This document shows positions 38,461-48,326 of a DNA stretch of 64,000 bases, in pieces. A program made the position numbers and the translations under genes. A model generated the notes under the pieces. The model ran no database searches and was not told the origin of the DNA. It was given only the letters and a program-made list of their open reading frames with translations. The DNA comes from Harmothoe impar (Eukaryota; Annelida; Polychaeta; Phyllodocida; Polynoidae), in assembly GCA_947462335.1 (NCBI GenBank), contig OX381710.1, forward strand, positions 3,906,001-3,970,000, written 5' to 3'. Each line of letters opens with the position of its first letter. The stretch's first letter is position 1.

Positions 38461-38769
38461 ACACCCCAACTTCAACTTACCTCCCCAAACCAATAAGTAG
38501 ATGATAGGTTTTCCGGATAATCTAGAATTAACCAAGGCTCTGCTGCTGATGTAATTCCCAAATCCATTTGGTTTGATTCATGAGGGATTGAAAATAGTTC
38601 TTAGATCTGAATTTTGTCACATAAAAATGTCACATATGTGATAGCTTTAAGGCATTATTCTCTTTTTCTTTTTGGTTTGAATAGTGTTCAATGGTAGTTT
38701 GTATACAAATGTTCATTTGAATCTCAGTTCTTAGCCTCAATAGTTCACCTACTACAGGACCAAGCTTGA

Positions 38770-40000
38770 AAGATAACAGACGAGGGCATTGTGGAGACGA
38801 CCTAAGTGGCAGCGATTAGGGCCCATAGCCACTCCAACACGCACCCCAAGTCTTAGCACTTAGAAAGAAACAGACGCCACAACTGTCTCCTGGGAGAAGT
38901 AGATGGCTTCTTAGCCAAGGGAATGATTCAAATTGGCCACACACATGCAAGGAGCTTTTGACCAGAGGTTGTGACCATGAGTACCAAAACTGCCTCTCTG
39001 CATTTTCACCTTTTCTACAACAGGAGTTTCTGAAAGGCAGCTGTCTCTTTTTTTTCTTCCTTTTCAGGGAATCTGAGTATACCAGCCACCCTTTCAATGA
39101 TCCTGACTGCAAAGCCTTGCTTAGCTCTGAATGCAGTTCTATTTTGGAGTAGTGTATAGGGCAGGACTATGATTGCAGGGTGTATACCCCTGATACACCC
39201 TTTACAGTGGAGGTGTCAGTGGATGAATAGCCACCAGATAACAGCCATTAGATTGTGTGTTGGTCTGACCACACTGCAAAGAAAAATTGCCTTGAATTCT
39301 CGGAGAATCTTATTTGAATTTGACAGTGCATCACCGTTTTTTGGTTTACAGTGAATCACTGTAAATCTCATCTACTTTACAGTGAACTTCCATAAACCAT
39401 TGCAGTGGAACTCCGTTTTTTCTTTTACAGTGAAACTCTGTTTTATAGGTCGTTTCGTTTTTTTCTGCCAGGTGGCAGCCTAGCTCCTCAGCAGAGTCCG
39501 GGCACAAGATGTCTTCAAGGAACTCAAATGGATATGGTTGATCATTATAATGAGCTGCATAAGGATACAAATAATAATAAGTGCTAAATTACAAAAGGAG
39601 GGGGGGGGATTAATCACAAAGAGTCAATAATGCAGCCTTAAACTCATTAAAATAGCTTATCAATTATTCTTGGCTAACGCATAATAAAACAGTGAGTTTC
39701 CATAGAAATGATGGTGACTTCCGAATAAGAAATTCCCTAAAAGAATGTGGGTTTCCCGGCTCCCATTGATGCCAGTGATTCTGCATGTTTTCTACAAAAT
39801 ATTTTTTCACAGTGCAATAGGGCAGCAGTCAGCCTTCTGAATAGAAGTACCCCAACATTCTACTGTTACAGTTTAGTTCTCTAATACACTTCTTTATCAT
39901 AATGATAGGGATTTATTTCGGATGCTGTTTGCTCAACTTGTTCTCAACCCGTCACACTCTCTGTAAATCTAACTACATGACATTTAAATAAGTCTTATTC
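38770..40000 (+). repeat. Partial C-B unit with nested insertion
   Basis: 38810-38960 matches C2 and 39000-39270 matches the start of B. The B match resumes at 39815 (AATAGGGCAG, compare 17810). Between them lies the insertion described separately. Confidence 0.65.
39272..39814. mobile_element. CACTG...CAGTG insertion, 543 bp, CA repeat
   Basis: It begins CACTGCAAAGAAAAAT and ends ATATTTTTTCACAGTG. Paralogous copies read CTGACCAATAGGGCAG without a break at this point (17810), so the empty site is known. Only CA is duplicated. CACTG termini with a very short TSD suit EnSpm/CACTA-like elements. The inside carries spaced TTTACAGTGAA phrases (39350-39435), perhaps transposase-binding sites. No gene. 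Confidence 0.6.
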
Positions 40001-42980
40001 CCTTGTAATACAATAGTTAACTTCTCTGATTTCCTGCCTGCTTGTCAGCCAAAAAACATTCTCTGTGTTTTGAATTCCTTTAAGGATGGCATTTGTGATA
40101 ATAAACAGTAGTGTTAATGAGTATGCTGCAGGCAGCAGTGTAATGAGATGTATCAGGCTCACTGTCTGGCACGCCAAGTGTATCAACACTTCAGGTCAGC
40201 AGGATGTATCAAAGGATAAAGGCCAGCTACTTAAACTTCCTCCATTGCTGGCAAAATATTGCAGTGCATTACAGCACTATGTTGTTGTGAAATGGTTCAC
40301 ATATATATATGTCCTTTTTCTACCTCAATCTTGTTCTTTTTATATGTCAGGAGTTCAGTTGTGGCTATACAAGACAGTGTGAGGAAAAAAAGGTAGACAT
40401 ATGACAGACAGTAGGCTGTTTTTGGTGATGGTGTGACTGTCAGTTCTCCGCTGATAATTAAGGACCCTCACCCTACGTAGGATACAGATGGGTCCTTCTT
40501 TGTGCCATTATGACATGTTTGTTATATATCACAGTGTAATTAAACTAAGTAATGATGATGTTGTTCTTTAGAGACAATTATTTTTATCTCAAAGCAGGCC
40601 GTAGTAGTGTTATAGCACTGTAAAATAAATTTTCAAAATTGAGGCAAAACCGGGACCAGACACAAATATTCTTATGTTTTTTGAGATACGGAATTCAAAA
40701 AAAGCACTTAAGATATTGTGGTAAGTCTCAGTTCTCAAATTTTCACATGGTCTTATTTTGTATAAGCGGTTAGATTTTATGAAATCCTACATATCCACTA
40801 TTTGATCAAAAAGTAGGAAAATGGTTCTCTTTATGTAAAACTCATTTTTAGCTAGTTACATTATTAATATATTACTGATCTGTTACAGAAATAAGTACTC
40901 TTGGTGAATATGTCTGAAATATCAACAAACACAAAACTAAGTCTGTTGACTAGAATTCATTGTTGTTTATTTGAGCGCTAAAATACGACTCCAAGAAGGG
41001 GACCATAACTGGAATATACAATATATACCGTATAACTGTCGTAAACCGATGTAGTTGATTATCGCTCCTATATTACTTAATTGATACTTATTCTTGAGGG
41101 TTCATGTCGGCCCAATATTGCACTTTAATAACATGTAAATGAAAAGTTGGCAATAAAATGTTACAAAACTCAAACTCAAACTCAACATTTTGAAACATAT
41201 AACTAGTGCTTAAAAAGGTTGTTTTGTCTTCCTGTTGTATTCCCCATCAGGATCACCTCTGACCATACTCCAGCAATGTACCTGGCTAATGTTTAGTGTA
41301 AAATTAGGTTTTATGGTCAAATATCCTCATACAAGGATACCTTTTAGTTAAAAAATTGGTTCTGAAAGGAATTTGCAAGGCCTGTTTTGAGGTTTGCAAT
41401 ATGGATGGCATTTCCAATATACTAGAGCCATTATCCAATATATTTACTGTGCGAATGGCGGCCATGGTAACCAGAAACTGGCCTTGGTACCATTTTTGTC
41501 TAAAAAACCTATTATAGTTATGGAATTTTGATACTAAAGATATAACACCAATGATCTATCATTGTATTCTGCATAGAGGGTTATCTGAGCAATTTTTTGT
41601 CTATTTATTACTCATTTTAGGATTCTGGTGCCGATGGGGGCTAAAAACAGTTATAAAAGCTTCCCTGAAGGTACCTCTTGTCAGAACGGGTCACAATCCT
41701 GATATTAGTAGCTTAAAAAATGTCAGTAAAATATCACCCATAACAGTGTAGAATCCTGTTTTTTATGATATCTTATGGACTTATGGGGCATTTTTCACCA
41801 TCATTTTTGGATTCAGTGGCTTAGTCAGGTAGATGTGCCCCCGTGTAATTTTTCGTCGTGCCCAGAATAGCACTTATCATTAGAAAAAAAAGGCACCCAT
41901 CATTGTCAAGGAACATTTGTAGTTGGTATTTATCTGTCATTCCGATAGAAAATGGGATAAGATTTTAACATGTGTAGCCCTCACAGGGTTAAAGCAAAGA
42001 CTACTGGTTGAAAACCTCTCCACTACCAGTACATTAGGCCTACTGAGGTTATTCACCTGACTGCACTTAGAGCAGCCCCCCAGAGGTATGGCTGCCCCGA
42101 CCCCTCTGTCTGCCCTCCTCTTCTACGACTGCATATTTGAGTTGTTTAGGGAAGGCTTTCAATTCTGTGCACTTAATGTGTAGTGGTCAGTTCCTGCCCC
42201 TGGGCTGGGAGTGGTGAGGGAGGCCATGATTTGAGGATTTGTTTATAACCTAGGAGAGATAGGGGAGGTCATGATTGTGTATATGTGTGTTAAATAGTTT
42301 TTTATGCTAAAGCTTTTACTAAACACCTAAGTGCTATATCTGTGTCATTTCACTGGCTGCCATTCTATTTCCTGTTGTACAAATGGGCGAATTTCACTCA
42401 AATCCAGTACCTTTACCAGTGAAGGCTGTATACCCTTTTTAGGCTTATTAGTCTTGCTATGATCCTGCTTTAACCACAATATTTCCCCTTCTCATGTTTC
42501 TTCCTCACCCTCATTACCTAAATGATATTCTGGGATGGCCGTAGCCACTTTGTGCGGCAGAGATGGCTGTCAGTGACGTATACTCCTCACATGATGTGGC
42601 AGTGTTCGTGACTTTGTTTCTGGGGTGTGGGATTATGGCAGTGTTTATCCACCACTGTACCTCAGCCGTGCGTCCTCCAGGGTGGAAATATGACGTACAG
42701 GCGTGGTAAGCAGGTCCATTTGTTGATTATCTGGTAGGATTATAGCACAGTGCCCTGCTAAGGATCTAACCCTTAAGGCACAGCATGGTGCCATATCCTG
42801 TTTTCAGCTTGATGCATAAATGATAGTTACTTGCAAATGCTGTATTTTATAGGGTTGATCCTCTCCCAAATGCACAGCATGATGCTCCAATAAACCACCA
42901 GCTAGCTACTCCCTAGACATTTAAGTATTATGCATTAACCGTATATTGATAATAGTAGTATATTCTTATCTGTCATAAAT
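40000..42980. other. Host sequence with no gene seen
   Basis: No frame over 100 codons is convincing. A LINE-type 3' tail may end at about 41160-41188, where AAACTC repeats follow an A/T-rich end. Otherwise it is A/T-rich unique-looking sequence. Confidence 0.4.
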
Positions 42981-42986
42981 TTTTCT

Positions 42987-43445
42987 GATCAGAAAAAATT
43001 GCAAATATTGCAAAATGTGGGTATAAGAACGTGTCTCAAAATTGAAGACCCTATGTCAGTATCTGTCAAAGATATTCATAAGAAAGTGAAAGTTTTGCCA
43101 ACTGATCTAATTGCAAGGTATTCTATGTTATAGGTTAATTAAATTGAATTCGCTTAAATTGGTTGTTAATAGAGTCACACGTGCTGCTGATGGTCCTTTG
43201 ATAAAAATGTACATCTCTCATACTACACGGGTACAAAAAAACCCTCCGGTAGATGCTTATAACTCATGGAATATGATAAAGCCAGAAATAAGAAATGTTG
43301 AGTCAAGCATATCGTTCAAAAGTAAATTGAAGGCAAGTGTTGTAAAATACTTTTTGAACGAGTGGAGATACGATCTCCAATATACAAATCTCTAAGTCAT
43401 GTAAAGGATACATAAGATTGGTATTGATTTGAATTGAATTGATGT
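42987..43445 (+). pseudogene. Non-LTR retrotransposon 3' remnant (RT C-terminus)
   Basis: From 42987 one frame reads as the end of a LINE reverse transcriptase (KKLQILQNVGIRTCLK and onward to LIARYSML), then a stop. The frame at 43141-43395 continues with the usual C-terminal pattern, including DAYNSWNMIKPEIRN and FKSKLKASVVKYFLNEW. The break near 43130 is a frameshift. It is followed by GATTTGAATTGAATTGATG, a short-repeat 3' tail. The pattern fits L2/CR1/Jockey-like elements. Only the last ~130 residues survive, as in 5'-truncated copies. Confidence 0.7.
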
Positions 43446-44299
43446 TACAACTCCGCTATGAGGATTTTATTTATTTATCACCATGAAAGCCCTGCATTGA
43501 AAATGCAACAGATGAACTTTTCGTTGGATTTATCCAGCTTGGAGGGCAATTAACTAGCAATTTATTAAGTCTCTGTATTGTAAAGGCATTGCTGGCTTTT
43601 GTGTCATGTTATCTCATAAACATTGATTTATAACTCATTTCATGTATGATAGTAACCTATCCACGCCATGGCGTATGAACTATGCTCACCCCGTGTCTAG
43701 AGAATTAACAGTATATTTGATAAAAAACTACAAAAACTATATGTGTATCATAATTTATGAAATACCGGTATGTAAAGTGTGTACAGATATATCAAGTGTA
43801 GTATATTTTTGATCTGTGATGTATTTATAGTATAATTACTAGGTATCATCTCATCTTTCCATCCACCCCCCCTTTTCCCCTTCCCCAAGTAAAATCACCA
43901 TGCTTGTCCTTTTTATAAGGCAACATATACTGTATAATTGAAATGGAGGTGCTGTAGAAAAAATGCAAATTTAGTATTGTGATTTCATTATAAGTATCAA
44001 CCTCTTCCGTGATTCGATGGAAACAAATATAATTGTATGTACTTTTATATTTTTTGAAATTACAGAATAAACTCATGTCAAATTGAAATTAATTGAATTG
44101 ATTAATGCATTTTTCTGTGAGGGTTAGGAAGGCATGCCCTATAGAGGCTTATAGGGGGCCCTGTATGCTTGTGTGTGTGATGGGTCTAAGTACCATAGAG
44201 TAGGAAGTAATAGGTGCTATATGGAGATGGAAATACAACTGGTGGCACTCTGCAAGTGATAAAAAGCCAGACTCTCCAGACAATAGTGCTCTCAATGTT
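43446..44299. other. Host sequence left of E2, no gene seen
   Basis: A/T-rich. Short TTGAAATTAATTGAATTG repeats at about 44082-44100 resemble the LINE tail at 43425. AATGTT at 44294-44299 is the left TSD of E2. Confidence 0.4.
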
Positions 44300-44342
44300 A
44301 GTAGTATAGTATGTATCGGAACGGGACTATGGTTAACTACTG

Positions 44343-44348
44343 TTTATT
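44343..44348 (-). promoter_or_regulatory. Outward poly(A) signal in E2 left TIR
   Basis: Minus-strand AATAAA inside GAGTAATAAACAGT, pointing out of the element. It could end read-through from the leftward capsid gene set. Confidence 0.45.
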
Positions 44349-44374
44349 ACTCAATCGACATGCAGCCAATCAGA

Positions 44375-44690
44375 GGCCGCCATTTGGTCACGTGACCCTT
44401 TGCCATGGTAACGTGACCTACTTAGGACTCTCAGCCAATCAGAAGCCAGCATTCTGGGTGACCTACTGACCTACTTAGAAGCTCTCAGCCAATCAGAGGC
44501 CGGCATTCTGGTAACCATGGTAACGTGACCTACTTACGTCACGTGACCTACTTAGGCTCAGCCAATCAGAAGCCGGCATTCTGGTAACTAGGGTAATGTG
44601 ACCTACTTAGGGTTTGTTTGTAAACAACACCACGTGGCTCTCTTGTTTGTAAACAACACCACGTGACACGTGACTGTTTGTAAACAAACA
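44375..44690. promoter_or_regulatory. CCAAT/CACGTG/forkhead motif array in E2 TIR
   Basis: Repeated GCCAATCAGA (CCAAT box), TAAGTAGGTCA on the minus strand next to CACGTG or CACGTTACC, and TTGTTTGTAAACAAC forkhead-type motifs beside CACGTG. Motifs are seen directly; binding is inferred. The module differs from E1 in lacking the E2F and ETS motifs but keeps CCAAT plus AAGTAGGTCACGTGAC. Confidence 0.55.
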
Positions 44691-44764
44691 AACAAAAAAG
44701 TTATGTAACTTATATATAGAAATAAAAACACAACAAGATAATTTCTTTTTTTTTCATTTTATTC

Positions 44765-44770
44765 TTTATT
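44765..44770 (-). terminator. Poly(A) signal of leftward gene set
   Basis: TTTATT on the plus strand gives AATAAA on the minus strand, about 50 bp past the last leftward frame (44815) and just inside the TIR. It is a plausible 3' end for the capsid/protease transcript. Confidence 0.55.
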
Positions 44771-44814
44771 TTCATTTCAATAAAAAAAAACACACAAGTT
44801 TATGCTTTTTTAGC

Positions 44815-45105
44815 TTACTTCTTCGATTTGCAACAACCCAACAGGCCGCAAAGTCTCACACCGCCGTCACTCGCACCACACCCCGGACGACTTCTCTCCA
44901 ATAGACATTGCATGACTTTGGATAAATCCAACACCATTTCGGCAAGGCAGAGAATCTTTGCCTCCATGAAACGTCCGCCATCGCAACAACCCGTTATTTC
45001 TGTCACAACAGCATCATCGATAGCTTCTGACTCACTGTCCGGTCGCTCAGCTTTGGGATTTTGCTCATGCGCATGACGCACTTCTTGGGGTTTCTTGTTC
45101 GACAT
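44815..45105 (-). CDS. Small hypothetical protein overlapping capsid-protease 3' end
   Basis: A 96-codon ATG frame starts inside the 3' end of the capsid-protease gene in another frame and runs 190 bp beyond it to the poly(A) signal. The N-terminus is charged, with an acidic stretch (ERPDSESEAIDD). The middle is a likely amphipathic helix and the end is Cys/Gly/Lys-rich, with two CC pairs. No family is recognised. It may be the last gene of the leftward set or a chance frame. No TATA box is seen directly upstream, so expression would need read-through or reinitiation. Confidence 0.35.
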   Translation of the reverse strand: MSNKKPQEVRHAHEQNPKAERPDSESEAIDDAVVTEITGCCDGGRFMEAKILCLAEMVLDLSKVMQCLLERSRPGCGASDGGVRLCGLLGCCKSKK

Positions 45106-46697
45106 GCTTCAAATAGGAAATGAACGCAATGAGGTCCACAGGTGTCAGCAGAAGTGTCTTGTAGTTGAACGCGGTTTCTTTGCCACTTGAACGGAGCAGA
45201 GCGTTCCACGAAAGACAAGAACTCCGCACTCAGCGGCGGTAAGCCGAAGGAATCAAAGTAGTACACTTCACCCGTGCTCGACACGTAAAACGCCACCCAA
45301 TGCTGACCTGGTAAATGTTGCGGATCTGTGTTGCTCATGAAACAAGTGTCTTTGATAGGGTGCTTCGGAATAGTGTCACAAGAGAAAACACCTAGGAAAC
45401 GATGTTTTGTGTGAACGTTTTCCTTCAACACTCTACTTATTTCAAGCGTGTACACCAAGTAGAGTAGCACCGTTGTTGTTACTTGTAGCGCCGAGCGGGA
45501 ACTGACTTCCACCCTCAGCTGACCCGCTCTTATAAGGTTCACGCGACACCCGTCGTGCGATCTGTCTGGGGTTAAATCGAGGGGGAACACTGTGTTACCG
45601 TTCAGGAATTTATCGTATGAAATACCACAGGAGCGCGCGCCCTCGTACATCCCCGTTTCCGTGTGTAGCGCCAAGTACTCTCTCACGGCCGCTTTGGTGT
45701 TAAAGTCGGGCACGTAAGCGTCGTTCGGCACTTTCTGGTCGTTCACTATCACTTGAAGCGAGCCGATGTCGTAATGCTTCATCTCGAACGGGTTCTTGGT
45801 ATAGCTACCGTTGAAGGCGTCGTGGTCCAGGAAGCAAATCATCATCGACTTGGGAAGCTGGCCTGTGTTGGAGTGCGTGTAGCTGTGATCTCTGTTACCT
45901 TGAGGGATGGCGTACGTCGTCACCTCCACTCTGTTCACCGGGTAGTAGAAGGGGCCGTGTTCTATCACCGCTCTCTCGTGCGTTTCTGCTACAGCGTCCG
46001 CCACCAACACGCGTCGCACGTAGAGCTTCGCTTTGTAGATCTTCAAGCTGTAGCCTGCGTCAGCGGCGCACATCAGATAGAAAGAGGGCGCTGCCTGTTT
46101 CAGAGTGAGATTGATTTCTGTCTCTCCAACGATGAGCTTCGGTTTATGAGCCAGGTCAAAGTGCAGTCGCGCCATCAGCGAAAAGCGCTTGTTGGAGATT
46201 AGCTTCCTGCGCGCTTTGTACCCCGCATTCGCGTCAGTCAACGCGTCAAAGTGACCAGGCGTATCTTCATGCCACCCCTGGGCGCTCATGACACCGTCCT
46301 TCACGTCTTTGTTGTAGTTGAGTAACCCTTCCAAGTAAGCTCGGTAAGGGTAGGTCTTGGTGTTGCCAGACACTTTGAAACCGCCGATGGAGACTTGGAC
46401 GTCTTTGAAGAGCGAGTGAGCCAAGTTGTTCACCGGAGCTACCGCGTCGGTGTTCTCGAGCGCCGCTCCGTTCGCTTTCAGCACTTGACATTCCAGATGA
46501 AGGTAATTCTCGTTCAGGTCTGTGTACTCTTGCGACTTGTTGATGGTGAAATTTATGTTACCTCCATCCTCTAAAGAGTTTTTTGTTTCTATCCCGAGGA
46601 AAGACGACTTTAAGATAGTAGTCTGAGTCGGCGCTACGGTGTGCAGGTCGAGCTCAGAGAGCGCGCACTCGTTACTGCTCTCATGTACGTAAGCCAT
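45003..46697 (-). CDS. Major capsid protein fused to adenain-like protease
   Basis: 564 codons. Residues 1 to about 420 match the F54H12.2-like double-jelly-roll capsid family of Polintons and adintoviruses. Visible family phrases are APVNNLAHSLF (87-97), TYPYRAYLEGLL (115-126), HDAFNGSYTKNPF (292-304) and FPLDLTPD (371-378). Residues 425 to about 535 match the adenovirus-type cysteine protease, normally a separate protein. RFLGVFSCD begins it, His466 lies in HWVAF, Asp482 in FDSFG, Gln513 and Cys520 in TCGPHC. The Gln-to-Cys spacing of 7 matches adenain. The protease would cut capsid precursors. The two domains share one uninterrupted frame with almost no linker. A TATA box lies 55 bp upstream. 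The fusion may be natural or may come from loss of a stop codon. Confidence 0.9.
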   Translation of the reverse strand: MAYVHESSNECALSELDLHTVAPTQTTILKSSFLGIETKNSLEDGGNINFTINKSQEYTDLNENYLHLECQVLKANGAALENTDAVAPVNNLAHSLFKDVQVSIGGFKVSGNTKTYPYRAYLEGLLNYNKDVKDGVMSAQGWHEDTPGHFDALTDANAGYKARRKLISNKRFSLMARLHFDLAHKPKLIVGETEINLTLKQAAPSFYLMCAADAGYSLKIYKAKLYVRRVLVADAVAETHERAVIEHGPFYYPVNRVEVTTYAIPQGNRDHSYTHSNTGQLPKSMMICFLDHDAFNGSYTKNPFEMKHYDIGSLQVIVNDQKVPNDAYVPDFNTKAAVREYLALHTETGMYEGARSCGISYDKFLNGNTVFPLDLTPDRSHDGCRVNLIRAGQLRVEVSSRSALQVTTTVLLYLVYTLEISRVLKENVHTKHRFLGVFSCDTIPKHPIKDTCFMSNTDPQHLPGQHWVAFYVSSTGEVYYFDSFGLPPLSAEFLSFVERSAPFKWQRNRVQLQDTSADTCGPHCVHFLFEACRTRNPKKCVMRMSKIPKLSDRTVSQKLSMMLL

Positions 46698-46751
46698 TGT
46701 GTTCTCTCTTCACTCGGACGACAGACTGACGCCGGCCGCCTCCAGTCTTTT

Positions 46752-46759
46752 TATTTATA
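46752..46759 (-). promoter_or_regulatory. TATA box of capsid gene
   Basis: The minus strand reads TATAAATAAAAAG. The ATG at 46697 lies about 55 bp downstream, which allows a short leader. It falls in the 79-bp gap between the PX-like gene and the capsid gene. Confidence 0.65.
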
Positions 46760-46776
46760 CCTGAGCGCCTAGGCGC

Positions 46777-47175
46777 TTACCTGTCGAACACATCCCCTCT
46801 ACGGCTCTTGCAAGAGCCACCGCCCGTCTGAGGAGAATGCCGGAGAAGTTTCGACCCTTTCTTAGACGCGACAGTCGTCTTTCCTCCCGAGAACGCCGTA
46901 CTCGCCAGTCTCTTCAGAGCGCCTGCGCCTCGGTCTTTCACGCTGCTCTTTAAAGTCCGACCCGCCAGCACATCTTTAGCTACGCCCACACCGGTGCGGA
47001 GCAGCGTTTTTCCCACTGACTTCAATAGCGGGGTAGCCGAGCGCATCAGACCTAACAGAGCGCCGCCCAAACCGTGCCCGCTCTGGAAAGAGCGCCCGCT
47101 GTACACGTTGATGCCGTTGCCCAGTAATCGCTGTACCCTCTGCCTGGGTGGAAAGTACGGAACGCGTTGACGCAT
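46777..47175 (-). CDS. PX-like core / minor virion protein
   Basis: 132 residues, strongly basic. After a proline/arginine-rich start (MRQRVPYFPPRQRVQRLL), residues 30-60 are Gly-rich and amphipathic (GHGLGGALLGLMRSATPLLK), followed by KSVGKTLLRTGVGVAKDVLAG and KDRGAGALKRL. This layout is typical of the adenovirus pX/mu-like and pVI-like late proteins found next to the capsid genes of adintoviruses and Polintons. They condense DNA or act on membranes. The C-terminus is Lys/Gly/Ser-rich. The gene lies 15 bp after the penton-like gene and 80 bp before the capsid gene. Confidence 0.7.
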   Translation of the reverse strand: MRQRVPYFPPRQRVQRLLGNGINVYSGRSFQSGHGLGGALLGLMRSATPLLKSVGKTLLRTGVGVAKDVLAGRTLKSSVKDRGAGALKRLASTAFSGGKTTVASKKGSKLLRHSPQTGGGSCKSRRGDVFDR

Positions 47176-47189
47176 CAGTTTTTTCTCTT

Positions 47190-48308
47190 TCAGCGCTCAA
47201 TAGGTCTCAGATGAAGTGTCACGGTCACCTCGCCTCTACCTAATGGGATGGAATGACCGGATCGGTCTCTTAAATAGATGCCGACCTCGGTAAACCTCTT
47301 TGATTTCAAGGGGAAATAATCCAAATGGGGAAAACTGATAGCTTGCACGCCACCTCGACGCTTTCCGCCTCTGTCCACCGCGACGCAGCGTAACAGCGGC
47401 ACTTGCATGTCGCCCACACGTCTCTCCTGGATCATGTCGGTGTATATGTACACAGAGTGCACGTCCCCGTAAACATCCATCGAGTAGGCGCCGGTAGTCG
47501 GCGACGCGAAACACGTCTTCTCTCCGAAGCCTAGAACGCCTGCGAGATGCTGAGTCAGCAGGACAGCGCAGTGTCTCGGCGGTTTGATGGTGACGCGTTT
47601 CGTCTTGGCGTCGTACGATAAGATCCGCATCGGTTTGAGCAAGAAGCTGGAGCCCTCTAGTCTGTCATCTCGCAACGTCTCACTCAAGCGCTCGACTAGG
47701 GTGTGGTTGCTTCCGGTGAAAATAGGAGGTATCTGGAATATGTTTGGCATGAAACTGCGCACTCCCATGTCTTTCTCCATCTTTTCGATAATCTGTCTTG
47801 CTTGATCGCTGATCGCCTTCTTCTTCACCGCCGGGGACAAGAACTGCTTGTATATGGCGTTCGACTGTCTCAAGTCGACCTCTCTCTTGAACCTTTTTGT
47901 TTCCGGTTTCAATCGCTGCTCTTCCGACGTGTCTGATATCTCTTCCACCGTTGCATAGCTCGCTTCCTTCCAGCTCAGCGGGTATTTTGAGCTGAACGTT
48001 AGCTTGCTTAGACCTTTCGTGTTTTCCATTCTCTTCCAGTCTACCTGCGGTTTTCTTCCTTCGGCGAATATAGTGTCTTTTAAAACGTTGATCGCCTCCT
48101 CTAGCGAACCCTTGGTGCGCAGAGGAACAACGATGATCAAGTCGTCGTCGTGCACGTTAGTCCATTCTGTAGGGAGGATGATCTCAGTCAGAGCCGCTTC
48201 GTACGCTTCGGGCAGAAGGAGCGGCGAGTCGAAGTGAGTTCGGAAAGACGTCAAGCTGTTGTCAGGATAATACTCCATAGAGCTGTTGCTAGGTAGGGTG
48301 ATGTTCAT
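47190..48308 (-). CDS. Penton-like minor capsid protein
   Basis: 372 residues. The N-terminus (MNITLPSNSSMEYYPDNSL, FRTHFDSPLLLPEAYEAALTE) matches the conserved start of the minor capsid/penton homologues that accompany F54H12.2-like capsid genes. In the family the pattern is LPSNSS, then YxPxNxLxxFxT, then a WEVALxEI-like strand. A single-jelly-roll vertex protein is the family assignment. Lys-rich helix-forming sequence occupies about 130-190, and beta-rich sequence the C-terminal half (RVTIKPPRHCAVLL, GVLGFGE). The start is a good ATG. The integrase stop is 18 bp upstream, suggesting a shared transcript. Confidence 0.75.
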   Translation of the reverse strand: MNITLPSNSSMEYYPDNSLTSFRTHFDSPLLLPEAYEAALTEIILPTEWTNVHDDDLIIVVPLRTKGSLEEAINVLKDTIFAEGRKPQVDWKRMENTKGLSKLTFSSKYPLSWKEASYATVEEISDTSEEQRLKPETKRFKREVDLRQSNAIYKQFLSPAVKKKAISDQARQIIEKMEKDMGVRSFMPNIFQIPPIFTGSNHTLVERLSETLRDDRLEGSSFLLKPMRILSYDAKTKRVTIKPPRHCAVLLTQHLAGVLGFGEKTCFASPTTGAYSMDVYGDVHSVYIYTDMIQERRVGDMQVPLLRCVAVDRGGKRRGGVQAISFPHLDYFPLKSKRFTEVGIYLRDRSGHSIPLGRGEVTVTLHLRPIER

Positions 48309-48326
48309 TTTTTTAAATTTTTTTTT

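Larger units (their letters stand above)
44300..44737 (+). repeat. E2 left terminal inverted repeat
   Basis: Inverted counterpart of 55332-55751 with small indels. From outside in: the end shared with E1, then about four modules of CAGCCAATCAGA with GTGACCTACTTA, then TTTGTAAACAACACCACGTG units. It ends at CACAACAAG. Confidence 0.85.
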
